A DNA stretch of 64,000 nucleotides from Paludibacteraceae bacterium (GTDB taxonomy: Bacteria; Bacteroidota; Bacteroidia; Bacteroidales; Paludibacteraceae), in NCBI GenBank assembly GCA_017551675.1, contig JAFZLC010000001.1, positions 62,001 to 126,000 of the forward strand, written 5' to 3'. The translations under genes and the position numbers were made by a program. Below the pieces are notes generated by a model. The model had not been told where the DNA came from and did no database searches. It worked only from the letters and a program-made list of their open reading frames with translations. Positions 27,496 to 34,805 of the stretch are shown piece after piece; positions within the stretch are counted from its first letter, which is position 1; each line of letters begins with the position of its first letter.

Positions 27496-28569
27496 TCATA
27501 TAGTGATGATTTCCCTTTCTTTTTCCCAATTGTTGCGGTTGGTAGCTTGATAAAAGTGTTCGTGATCAATAGGTTGATGTAACATCTCATCAATCACTTG
27601 TGCTAAATATTCTGGTTCGTAGTGGTTGATAACGGTTCCTGTCTTTTCTGTTTCTATTATTTTCCGTATTTCAGGGAAATCTGTCGCTAGCATTGGTACG
27701 TGTGCTTGCATAAAGTCAAATATGCGGTTGGGAAGAGCGTAATAGTAGCTTAACCCTTTCCCTTCTAACAGACAAACACCTAAATCGGCACTGTTGGTAT
27801 ATCCTTTTAATTCATAAAAAGGAAGGTGCCCCCAGAACTTTACTTTGTCGTTTAGTTGTAGGGTGTTGACAAGATTTTCCATCTCTTGTTTCTTGTCGCC
27901 ATCTCCAATGATGACAAACACGGCGTCTTCAATGTGTTTCATGGCGTGTATAATCCAATCTACGCCTCTTCCTTCATTGACGGCACCTTGATAGAGAATG
28001 ACCTTTTTATTGGGATAATTGAATTTGTCTTCCCGTTGATATTCTCTGTAAAAGGGGACGTTTCTCAGCACTTTCAGATTGGTTCCATACTTGTTTTTGT
28101 AGTATTGCGCAATGGAATCACATACGGTATATCCATCTTTAACGTGGGGTAGTACCCAATTTTCAATCATTGTCCATACCTTCTTGACACGCGGTCTGTC
28201 GGTCACTTCCGGCACTTCAGGGAATAATTCATGTAGATCGAGAGAGTAGTCACATCGCTTTAGTTTGCTTGCAAGATAGGTGGCAAGGGCTGTGTCAGTG
28301 TCATTTCCCCATATCCGATCCGTTTGGTGAAATAGCAGGTAAAAGAATAGTTTTAAATTGAATTCCGCGTAAAATAGAAACCCTTTTTTGAACCACACAT
28401 TCAATCTTTTCGTTTGGTAGGGTTGTTGGTAAGGGTGACAGATGCGATGATTTGAACCGATGACCATGACGTTCCATCCCTTTTCATGGAAATAACACGC
28501 CACTTTATGAACACGTTGGTCAGATTCCAAATTGTTCGTTACGGTAAATATGATTCTTTTGCTATTCAT
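27496..28569 (-). CDS. Glycosyltransferase, GT4-like
   Basis: 357 residues with a GT-B layout: IIFTVTNNLESDQRVHKVAC at the N-terminus, DYSLDLHELFPEVPEV, then ILYQGAVNEGRGVDWIIHAM and YYALPNRIFDFMQAHVPMLA in the donor half. Close relatives occur in lipid or cell-wall glycan pathways of Bacteroidota; donor and acceptor are unknown. A minus-strand -7-like box TAAATTTG lies at 28577-28584, just before the ATG. The gene is divergent from murB. Confidence 0.85.
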   Translation of the reverse strand: MNSKRIIFTVTNNLESDQRVHKVACYFHEKGWNVMVIGSNHRICHPYQQPYQTKRLNVWFKKGFLFYAEFNLKLFFYLLFHQTDRIWGNDTDTALATYLASKLKRCDYSLDLHELFPEVPEVTDRPRVKKVWTMIENWVLPHVKDGYTVCDSIAQYYKNKYGTNLKVLRNVPFYREYQREDKFNYPNKKVILYQGAVNEGRGVDWIIHAMKHIEDAVFVIIGDGDKKQEMENLVNTLQLNDKVKFWGHLPFYELKGYTNSADLGVCLLEGKGLSYYYALPNRIFDFMQAHVPMLATDFPEIRKIIETEKTGTVINHYEPEYLAQVIDEMLHQPIDHEHFYQATNRNNWEKEREIITI

Positions 28570-28691
28570 CAGGATGCAAATTTACAACACTTATGTCTAT
28601 TTAGATATGTTCTTTGGGTTAAATTCGTATGAATTTTGTTTCGATGTGATTGTTTTTTTTGATGCTATACGATAATGCCCGTTTTATGTTG

Positions 28692-28699
28692 TATCTTTG
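28692..28699 (+). promoter_or_regulatory. -7 box upstream of murB
   Basis: TATCTTTG fits TAnnTTTG and lies 28 bp before the murB ATG. No clear TTTG is seen about 20 bp upstream, so only the -7 element is supported. Confidence 0.4.
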
Positions 28700-28727
28700 G
28701 ACTATGTTTATGTGAGTTTAGTAAATT

Positions 28728-29735
28728 ATGAAGCATTATCAAAGTCACTCGTTATTGAGTCATAATACATTCGGATTTCTCGTCTCTTGCTCTGATTTCT
28801 ATCAATATGAGAAAAAAGAGGAGTTGATAGAATTATATAATGAAGGAGTCTTCCGCGGACAGTGGTTACCCATAGGTGATGGAAGTAATCTTCTTATCAA
28901 AAATGATTTGGATTATCCAGTCATACAATCCAACATCAAGACGTTGGAGGTGATTGAGAATTCGGAGAAGAAATGTTTGGTGTATGTGGGTGCTGGCGTC
29001 GTATGGGATGATTTTGTGCAGTGGGCAATCACTCAACAATTGGGTGGAGTGGAGAATCTCTCTCTGATTCCTGGTCGTGTGGGTGCTTCACCGGTACAGA
29101 ATATCGGAGCTTATGGGGTGGAGGCGAAGGATGTGATTCGTCGTGTTGAGGTGTATGATACAAAAGAAAACAGGTTTCGTGTGATTGAGGCGATAGATTG
29201 TGCGTTTGAGTATCGAGGAAGCCTCTTTAAGAAAGAAAAGCAGTTGATTGTTGTAGGAGTTACTTATGAATTGATTAAAGCTCCGTATTATGAGTTGAAA
29301 TTAGATTATGGTAATGTTCGTGAAGTGTTGCAGGGCCTTGATACGATAACGTTACAAGATGTACGTAATGCGATAGTGGATATTCGTATGTCTAAACTAC
29401 CATTGCCATCAGAAATTGGCAGTGCGGGTAGCTTCTTTAAAAATCCAGTGGTTTCGAAAACTGAGTTTGAACGTTTGCAACAGGATTATCCTACAGTACC
29501 TTTTTATGAGGTGACGGATGGATATAAGATTCCTGCTGCATGGCTTATTAGCCAGTGTGGATGGAAGGGTAAGAACATAGGTGCGGCTGGTGTATATGAA
29601 AAACAACCGTTGATCTTGGTGAATCGAGGAGGAGCTACAGGTGATGATGTTCTTTTCTTGATGAAACAAATACAATTGTCGGTAAAAGATCGTTTTGCCA
29701 TTCAGTTACATCCAGAAGTTTGCTTGATACAATAA
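28728..29735 (+). CDS. murB: UDP-N-acetylenolpyruvoylglucosamine reductase
   Basis: 335 residues, normal for the longer type I MurB. FAD-binding segment LPIGDGSNLLI, ENLSLIPGRVGASPVQNIGA (the GxxG(A)xPxQNIGAYG signature), the catalytic region GSAGSFFKNPVVSK with the proton-donor Ser, and AAWLISQCGWKGKNIGAAGV are all visible. It reduces UDP-GlcNAc-enolpyruvate to UDP-MurNAc with NADPH in cytoplasmic peptidoglycan synthesis. Single-gene unit; the hairpin of the first downstream repeat (29770-29803) can act as its terminator. Confidence 0.97.
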   Translation: MKHYQSHSLLSHNTFGFLVSCSDFYQYEKKEELIELYNEGVFRGQWLPIGDGSNLLIKNDLDYPVIQSNIKTLEVIENSEKKCLVYVGAGVVWDDFVQWAITQQLGGVENLSLIPGRVGASPVQNIGAYGVEAKDVIRRVEVYDTKENRFRVIEAIDCAFEYRGSLFKKEKQLIVVGVTYELIKAPYYELKLDYGNVREVLQGLDTITLQDVRNAIVDIRMSKLPLPSEIGSAGSFFKNPVVSKTEFERLQQDYPTVPFYEVTDGYKIPAAWLISQCGWKGKNIGAAGVYEKQPLILVNRGGATGDDVLFLMKQIQLSVKDRFAIQLHPEVCLIQ

Positions 29736-29769
29736 ATTTTATGTGTATTTTATAGGACTCACCCAAAAT

Positions 29770-29803
29770 AAAAAAATCCGAAACTTTCGTTCCGGATTTT
29801 TTT
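29770..29803. terminator. Hairpin terminator serving murB (+) and small RNA copy 1 (-)
   Basis: AAAAAAATCCG (29770-29780) pairs with CGGATTTTTTT (29793-29803); inner bases extend the stem with one mismatch. A/T runs on both sides allow termination on either strand. It lies 35 bp after the murB stop. Confidence 0.75.
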
Positions 29804-29899
29804 GTTAACATTCAAAACATAAACTCATAGAGGTCAGATCGGATATAGTATATTTATATAATAGGGTCAAAATTCAGAAGATGAAATCTATCTTTCATC
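29770..29899 (-). ncRNA. Candidate small RNA, copy 1
   Basis: Read on the minus strand, a TACCTTTG -7 box (29905-29912) is followed after 6 bp by a 5' hairpin GATGAAA/TTTCATC (29880-29899), an A/T-rich conserved core containing CCGATCTGACC, and a terminator (29770-29803) with a 10-bp stem and long T tail. The predicted transcript is about 130 nt. Pairing is kept between copies although loop and stem bases change, which supports an RNA product. I cannot link it to a named family. Confidence 0.6.
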
Positions 29900-29953
29900 T
29901 GAGACAAAGGTAAACCAATAAGGATTCTGCGATGTGTAACTAATGAAAAATGA

Positions 29954-30024
29954 TGTGGATGATATGGAAAGATTTGTAAAAAGTGTGTGGATAATTTGAA
30001 AATAGCACCTAATTGTGTGGATGT
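29954..30024. promoter_or_regulatory. DnaA-box-like triplet 1
   Basis: TGTGGATGA (29954), TGTGGATAA (29986) and TGTGGATGT (30016) lie in the same orientation, spaced 32 and 30 bp, about three helical turns. The middle one is a perfect DnaA box (TTATCCACA on the minus strand). The triplet lies upstream of the minus-strand promoter of small RNA copy 1. Confidence 0.6.
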
Positions 30025-30190
30025 TTTGAAAAAAAAGAGTTTTTATGACCTTGTTAATGTACCATCTGAATTTAAGAGCTTAATCTGTAATAGGAGAGTA
30101 ATAATTTGATGGTTTTTGTAAGATTGGCGTTTAAGTAGTCGCCTGATGGTGTCATCAATGTTCATGTGTCATTTGGCACCACCTAAAAAT

Positions 30191-30319
30191 AAAAAAATCC
30201 GAAACGAAAGTTTCAGATTTTTTTATGACATTCAAAACATAATCTCATAAAGGTCAGATCGGATATAGTATATTTATATAATCGGGTCAATTTTCAAACG
30301 ATGAAATTTTGCTTTCATC
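30191..30319 (-). ncRNA. Candidate small RNA, copy 2
   Basis: Same plan as copy 1: -7 box TATCTTTG (minus, 30325-30332), 6 bp, hairpin GATGAAA/TTTCATC (30300-30319) with a changed loop, conserved core, and a terminator (30191-30224). The terminator stem has a different sequence from copies 1 and 3 (inner AAACTTTCGTTT instead of GAACGAAAGTTT) but still pairs with a single mismatch, at a different position. Confidence 0.6.
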
Positions 30320-30373
30320 TGTGACAAAGATAGAACACAAAGCGTCTGTCGATGTGTAATAAATGAAAAATGA

Positions 30374-30445
30374 TGTGGACAATTTGAAAAAAAACGTAAT
30401 TTTTTGTGTGGATAATTCGAAAATGACGCCTGATTATGTGGACAA
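30374..30445. promoter_or_regulatory. DnaA-box-like triplet 2
   Basis: TGTGGACAA (30374), TGTGGATAA (30407, perfect) and TGTGGACAA (30437), same orientation, spaced 33 and 30 bp. The flanks have drifted from copy 1 but the three motifs and spacing are kept. Confidence 0.6.
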
Positions 30446-30606
30446 TTTGAAAAAAAAGAGTTTATTCTAGTCTTACCGATGAGATAATTGAGTTTGGAAG
30501 TTTAATCTGTAATAGGAGAGTAGGGTTTGATAATTTTTGTAACATTGACGGTTGGATCGTTGCTAGATGGTGTCGTTTATGTTTCGCTAATTCCATCTAA
30601 GAAATA

Positions 30607-30736
30607 AAAAAAATCCGAAACTTTCGTTCCGGATTTTTTTGTTAACATTCAAAACATAAACTCATAGAGGTCAGATCGGATATAGTATATTTATATAATA
30701 GGGTCAAAATTCAGAAGATGAAATCTATCTTTCATC
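30607..30736 (-). ncRNA. Candidate small RNA, copy 3
   Basis: Nearly identical to copy 1: -7 box TACCTTTG (minus, 30742-30749), 6 bp, hairpin GATGAAA/TTTCATC (30717-30736), conserved core, terminator at 30607-30640. In all three copies the distance from box to hairpin is exactly 6 bp. Confidence 0.6.
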
Positions 30737-30790
30737 AGAGACAAAGGTAAACCAATAAGGATTCTGCGATGTGTAACTAATGAAAAATGA

Positions 30791-30861
30791 TGTGGATGAT
30801 ATGGAAAGATTTGCAAAATGTGTGTGGATAATTTGAAAATATTCCCTGTGTTTGTGGATGT
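30791..30861. promoter_or_regulatory. DnaA-box-like triplet 3
   Basis: TGTGGATGA (30791), TGTGGATAA (30823, perfect) and TGTGGATGT (30853), spaced 32 and 30 bp. Lies 80 bp before the small gene at 30941. Confidence 0.6.
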
Positions 30862-30940
30862 TTTAAAAAAATCTACTTTTTTCTGAAATAAAATAGAAGT
30901 AGTCTCGTTCTTATAATGTAAACTTTAAAACAATGTGCTT

Positions 30941-31132
30941 ATGGTAAAAACCTCTACTCGATTTTTTTATGGAGAAGGGACTACTCCAACAATAGAAGAA
31001 GAAAAAAAAGTCCGAGATAATGAAGATGGTCCATCAGTAGAAACATTAAACTTTATTAAAGAATTTGCTCACTCATTTTTTTCTGTATCCCAACCAATAG
31101 ATGGAAGAGCAATAACCATCTCATTAAATTAG
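30941..31132 (+). CDS. Small hypothetical protein (63 residues)
   Basis: Start chosen at ATG 30941 (MVKTSTRFFYGEG). The product is hydrophilic, with a short acidic middle (EEEKKVRDNEDGPS) and a helical C-terminal half (VETLNFIKEFAHSFFSV). No signal peptide or known motif. A strong terminator directly after its stop and a codon pattern like the neighbours support a real gene. It lies between the repeat array and the convergent dnaX. Confidence 0.6.
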   Translation: MVKTSTRFFYGEGTTPTIEEEKKVRDNEDGPSVETLNFIKEFAHSFFSVSQPIDGRAITISLN

Positions 31133-31136
31133 ATAG

Positions 31137-31164
31137 AAAAAGAGACGTTCTCGCGTCTCTTTTT
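31137..31164. terminator. Bidirectional terminator between small protein gene (+) and dnaX (-)
   Basis: Perfect 11-bp stem AAAAAGAGACG / CGTCTCTTTTT with a 6-nt loop; A run on the left, T run on the right. Confidence 0.85.
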
Positions 31165-31177
31165 CGTTTTTATCATC

Positions 31178-32963
31178 TTATAAATCTAATTCCAAATTAA
31201 ATTGTTCTCGTAGTTCCTTAAGTGCAGGATGATTTTCAGTCATTCTTTTCAAACGCTCGTTAGGAGTCATCGCTTTGGTCATGTTGGTCATCTCACTCAG
31301 TTGAATGGAGAGAGTGATTTGGCCATTCCTAAGTTCTTTTCGAAGGAAGTTGACCAGTGTGTTCGCTTCATTTTGCATTTCCTTCTCCTGATAGGTGTTG
31401 TCCACTGATTGAACGAGGACATAATTGGCAGTCAGAGTTGGTTTGCAGCTCTCCATAGTGTTCAACAGAAGGTTCTTCCCTTGTATGGTTCGGATGTATT
31501 TGTTCCAAGCCATTATCATCTGTTCTTGTGTGAACTTCTCGTTGAGATCAACACTCACAAGTAAGTCCTGCTTTTCAATCTCTGTTTTTTCCTCTTTTTT
31601 CTGTTTGAAAGAACTGAAGGAAATGTGAGACATTGTCTTATTTGATGAAATCGCATTTGTTGCAGGGGGTGTCGATGAAGTTGCTGGTGTAACAGGCTTC
31701 GCAGCAGGCGTGGATGATATTGTCTTTTGGACAGTAGGTGCCGTAGCTGTAGCCGTGGACGCAGCAGGTGCAGGTGTAGCCGGTGTATTTTGAACGGCTG
31801 CACTAAAAAAGGATTCTATATCTAAAGGAATGTCGGCGAGTAGAGTTTCTAGCTCGTCATATTTTTTTTTTGTCCGACAATTGGCAAAGTCGGATAAGTG
31901 TCAATTCAACGAGTAACCGCTTGTTTTTACTGTTCCTGTAGTTTAGGTCGCACTGGTTGGCCAGCATTAGACCCTTTATCAGGAAGTCACTTTCGCATGC
32001 TTGGGCTTGCTGTTTGTATTGCTTCTTTGTCTCATCTCCCACCTCTAGCAGGCCGACGGTCTTCTCGTCTTTGCAAACTAGCAAATTTCGGAAGTGAGAA
32101 CTGAGTCCGCTTACAAAGTGTTGCGCCTCAAACCCCTTGCTTAATATATCATTCAGAGTAAGTAGCGCATCAGAGATGTTCCCTTCTCTGAAATTCTCCA
32201 CCAGTTTGAAATAGTAATCATAATCCAATACGTTAAGATTATCAATTACATTCTTATAGGTGACGTTTCCACCTGAACATACGGTGATTTGATCGAAAAT
32301 GGAGAGGGCATCACGCATAGCACCATCCGCTTTCTGTGCGATGACACTCAATCCCTCTTTCTCTGTTTTAATTCCCTCTTTCTCTGCAATCATCTGTAAT
32401 TGCATCACCACGTCATTGATACCGATTCTGTTGAAATCGTATATCTGACATCTGGAGAGGATGGTAGGCAACACCTTATGTTTTTCGGTGGTTGCCAATA
32501 TGAAAATAGCATAAGACGGAGGTTCCTCCAACGTTTTCAAAAAGGCATTGAACGCAGCGGAGGAGAGCATGTGCACCTCGTCGATGATATATACGCTATA
32601 ATGACCGATTTGAGGCGGAATCTGGACTTGACTGATTAGATTACGAATATCCTCTACACTATTGTTGGATGCGGCATCTAATTCGTGTATGTTGTATGAA
32701 CGTTGTTCGTTAAATGCTTTGCATGATTCACATTCGTTGCATGCTTCATGATCGGCTGTCGGATTCAGACAGTTGATGGTCTTCGCAAAAATACGAGCAC
32801 ACGTTGTTTTTCCCACACCTCGTGGTCCACAGAAAAGATACGAATGCGCAAGCTTGCCACTCACAATCGCACTTTTTAAAGTGCTTGTCAGTGCCGATTG
32901 CCCTACCACGGAAAGAAATGTGGATGGCCTGTATTTTCTTGCTGAAACGATGAAATTTTCCAT
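31178..32963 (-). CDS. dnaX: DNA polymerase III gamma/tau subunit, expressed across an A10 slippage site
   Basis: The zero frame (32963 to 31857) gives 368 residues: Walker A GPRGVGKT (46-53), zinc cysteines 65, 75, 78 and 81, Walker B DEVH (128-131), sensor ATTE (157-160), then the collar domain, ending DKKKI-stop. Just before that stop is a run of ten A. Losing one A or gaining two moves reading into a frame open to 31178, adding 227 residues: a Pro/Ala/Thr-rich linker and a charged C-terminal domain. Total about 594 residues, the usual tau length in Bacteroidota. The short form would be gamma. The same layout is known in Thermus thermophilus dnaX, where transcriptional slippage makes both. 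A sequencing error in the homopolymer is the alternative. Confidence 0.9.
31862..31871 (-). promoter_or_regulatory. A10 slippage tract within dnaX
   Basis: Ten consecutive A on the coding (minus) strand, after codon GAC and directly before TATGAC. Zero frame: AAA AAA AAA ATA TGA. With nine or twelve A, reading continues as TAT GAC GAG and stays open for 227 codons. Confidence 0.75.
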
Positions 32964-32983
32964 GTGCCTTTTTATTTCGGTCG

Positions 32984-32991
32984 CAAAGATA
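32984..32991 (-). promoter_or_regulatory. -7 box upstream of dnaX
   Basis: TATCTTTG on the minus strand, 20 bp before the dnaX ATG, fits TAnnTTTG. A matching -33 TTTG is not clear. Confidence 0.4.
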
Positions 32992-33041
32992 CTTATTATA
33001 ATTAAGAATGAAGAAGAAAAAAATCAATTGTTATGAACAAT

Positions 33042-33641
33042 TTACCATCTTATTTCAACATCTTCTATGCCATAAGATGAGATGTATGCGACACCATCTT
33101 TGAAGAAGTAGACAGCGGTGTTGTCATCGTTCTCGTCATACATTCTACGAAGGGATGTGTATTCATCCAACATTGATTTTTTTGCTTCGATGCGATTGTC
33201 CTCCACCATGGTTCCTGACACACGGATCCATTTGTTGTTTTCTGCATCGAAGGCACACAACTCTGCTTTTGGATTCTGTGCAAGTTGTTGAGATGTTCTT
33301 TTCTTATGACCTGTTTGAATGTATAATTTACCTTCAAAAATATGGATGGTTCCAAATGGACGAACGCGTGGCTGACCATTGTCATCTGTGGCCAAATAAT
33401 AGACACCGCATTTCTTGATGAAATCGTGTACTTGTTGAATGTTTTCCATGTTTTCTGTTTTGTATTGGGTTGGATCAATTATTTCGGTTGCGGGAGTCGT
33501 ACTCTTTTCTTCTACAACTGATGTTGAATCTTTGGGAGATTCGGTTTGTGAATCTTTTTGTGATTCGTTACAACTGATTAAACAGAATGCCAATAGGGGC
33601 ATTATCAAAAATTTTTTTGTCTTCATATTTATTGTCTTCAT
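33042..33641 (-). CDS. Lipoprotein with pyridoxamine-5'-phosphate-oxidase-like (FMN split barrel) domain
   Basis: 199 residues from 33641 (or 194 from ATG 33626). A lipoprotein signal ends at LISC, followed by a Ser/Thr/Glu linker of about 35 residues. From about residue 65 the sequence is a split-barrel flavin/heme-binding domain: VHDFIKKCGVYYLATDDNGQ, RVRPFGTIHIFEGKLYIQTG, KKRTSQQLAQNPKAELCAF, WIRVSGTMVEDN. Most relatives are cytoplasmic and begin near the internal MENIQQV. Here the reading frame and lipobox place it in the envelope. Possible flavin-dependent reductase; substrate unknown. Confidence 0.8.
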   Translation of the reverse strand: MKTINMKTKKFLIMPLLAFCLISCNESQKDSQTESPKDSTSVVEEKSTTPATEIIDPTQYKTENMENIQQVHDFIKKCGVYYLATDDNGQPRVRPFGTIHIFEGKLYIQTGHKKRTSQQLAQNPKAELCAFDAENNKWIRVSGTMVEDNRIEAKKSMLDEYTSLRRMYDENDDNTAVYFFKDGVAYISSYGIEDVEIRW

Positions 33642-33651
33642 TGGTTTATTT

Positions 33652-34683
33652 TTACTTTTTCTTCCATCCTGTTGTCAGAATTGCCTTGGCTCCTTTGAGT
33701 CCGCAACTTTTCTGATGAGAGGCATAGGCTTCAATGGCTCTGTTCAGGATTTGCTGATCAGACTCTCCTTTAATATATCCTGTGATGGCATCGTGGATTG
33801 TATAGGCTTCGGGTGCCATTAATTGTTGGGTCCATACTAACGGATTGACATTGGAAGGCTCCAGATAAGGAGTGAAATAATCTCTGCTTATGCATGCGAG
33901 GATGATTACATCTCGTTTCTTTCCATCGACGTTGGTGAAGGTGTCCGCAATCGTATGCTCCATTAAACCGTCGTGACCAATATAGCTCACTAACTGTGCG
34001 TTTCCGCAACAACCAATTGTTAGATCGTTATTGACGTGAATGGTATCTTTCCACCTTCCACATGCACTGGATAGGAAGTCGGAGATACATTGGGCAATGT
34101 ATTTCCCATTATAGGCGTCTGCCACCAAGTAATAGTTTTGATTAACATGTTTGAAAACGAGTCGTTCCATAACTGTGTCGTTGATGGAAGATGTTTTTAA
34201 TAACTCCCATTCCTTGCTTTTTTTGAAATAAGTTTTGATTCCATATCCACATCCCCAGTATAGGTTGGTGGATGGTTTTTGCCCGTTTCCTATGCTGACG
34301 GGTACGGGTACGATACCTTGGTGGATATTGTCGCATAGGGCTACGAAAATATGAATCGATTTGTAAGTAGTATCGAACTGAGTGTTTTGTTCTGTCATTT
34401 TACAGACGTATGTACTTTGTTCATCTTCGTCGTCGGAAAGAGAGTCGAAATCACCATATTCATACATATCTTCTTCTTGCATAAAAGATTTTTCGATGGC
34501 AACGGAGTCGGCGAGACTATCTTTCCCTGTGCAAGTGTCTTCTTTTGCGTTGACGGTGTCTGTCTTTGCATAAGTGGTGTTTGCACATTGTTGCGAAGAC
34601 TCTTCTTTTGTAGAGTTACTGCAACTTAATGTGCAGATTATAAGGAGTATAATGCAGAATATTGGACGAATGAACCGTTTCAT
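33652..34683 (-). CDS. Lipoprotein of unknown function with caspase-like His/Cys spacing
   Basis: 343 residues. Hydrophobic N-terminus with Cys21 (TLSC), then about 75 acidic, low-complexity residues as a linker. The globular part begins near 105 (IHIFVALCDNIHQGIVPVPV). His237 in SYIGHDGLMEH and Cys264 in DVIILACISRDYF follow strands with hydrophobic character, a spacing and context reminiscent of caspase-like (C14/CHAT/C25) peptidases. I infer this from motif shape only. It ends 10 bp before the PNPOx-like lipoprotein gene, and both may be co-transcribed. Confidence 0.55.
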   Translation of the reverse strand: MKRFIRPIFCIILLIICTLSCSNSTKEESSQQCANTTYAKTDTVNAKEDTCTGKDSLADSVAIEKSFMQEEDMYEYGDFDSLSDDEDEQSTYVCKMTEQNTQFDTTYKSIHIFVALCDNIHQGIVPVPVSIGNGQKPSTNLYWGCGYGIKTYFKKSKEWELLKTSSINDTVMERLVFKHVNQNYYLVADAYNGKYIAQCISDFLSSACGRWKDTIHVNNDLTIGCCGNAQLVSYIGHDGLMEHTIADTFTNVDGKKRDVIILACISRDYFTPYLEPSNVNPLVWTQQLMAPEAYTIHDAITGYIKGESDQQILNRAIEAYASHQKSCGLKGAKAILTTGWKKK

Positions 34684-34805
34684 TTAATTGTTATGAATGT
34701 GTAAAACAACATCGTCAAAGATAGAAATAAAAATATGAAAAAGTTACATCTTCTCATCTTTTTGTTTCCGGTTCTATTCAAGAATGGCTATTTACATCGC
34801 AGGTT

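Larger units (their letters stand above)
29765..30880. repeat. Three tandem direct repeats, period about 420 bp
   Basis: Landmarks recur at matching offsets. The hairpin TCCGAAAC occurs at 29777, 30198 and 30614 (spacings 421 and 416). The core GGTCAGATCGGATATAGTAT is present in all three, as are the GATGAAA...TTTCATC hairpin and three TGTGGA motifs. Copies 1 and 3 are nearly identical to each other and differ from copy 2 by scattered substitutions, so the units are not a very recent duplication in simple order; gene conversion between 1 and 3 is one explanation. The tail with CTGTAATAGGAGAGTA is shared only by copies 1 and 2. Confidence 0.9.
29736..30940. other. Long non-coding region between murB and the 63-residue protein gene
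   Basis: About 1.2 kb with no credible protein frame. It consists almost wholly of three direct repeats of about 420 bp (starts near 29765, 30186 and 30602, the last shortened). Each unit is built of a terminator hairpin, a conserved core, a small hairpin with a minus-strand -7 box, and a triplet of DnaA-box-like motifs. Confidence 0.8.

Noticed and set aside
29765-30880. Repeat array considered as CRISPR
   Set aside because: Units are about 420 bp, the repeated part is far longer than a CRISPR repeat, spacing is not uniform and no cas genes are present.
29736-31177. Calling this region oriC outright
   Set aside because: DnaA-box-like motifs are convincing but gene directions converge on the site and skew cannot be computed here, so it is reported only as a hypothesis.
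31555-31803. Separate minus-strand gene of 82 residues within the dnaX linker region
   Set aside because: It is an out-of-frame reading of the Pro/Ala/Thr-rich tau linker; the third frame continues dnaX through the A10 tract.
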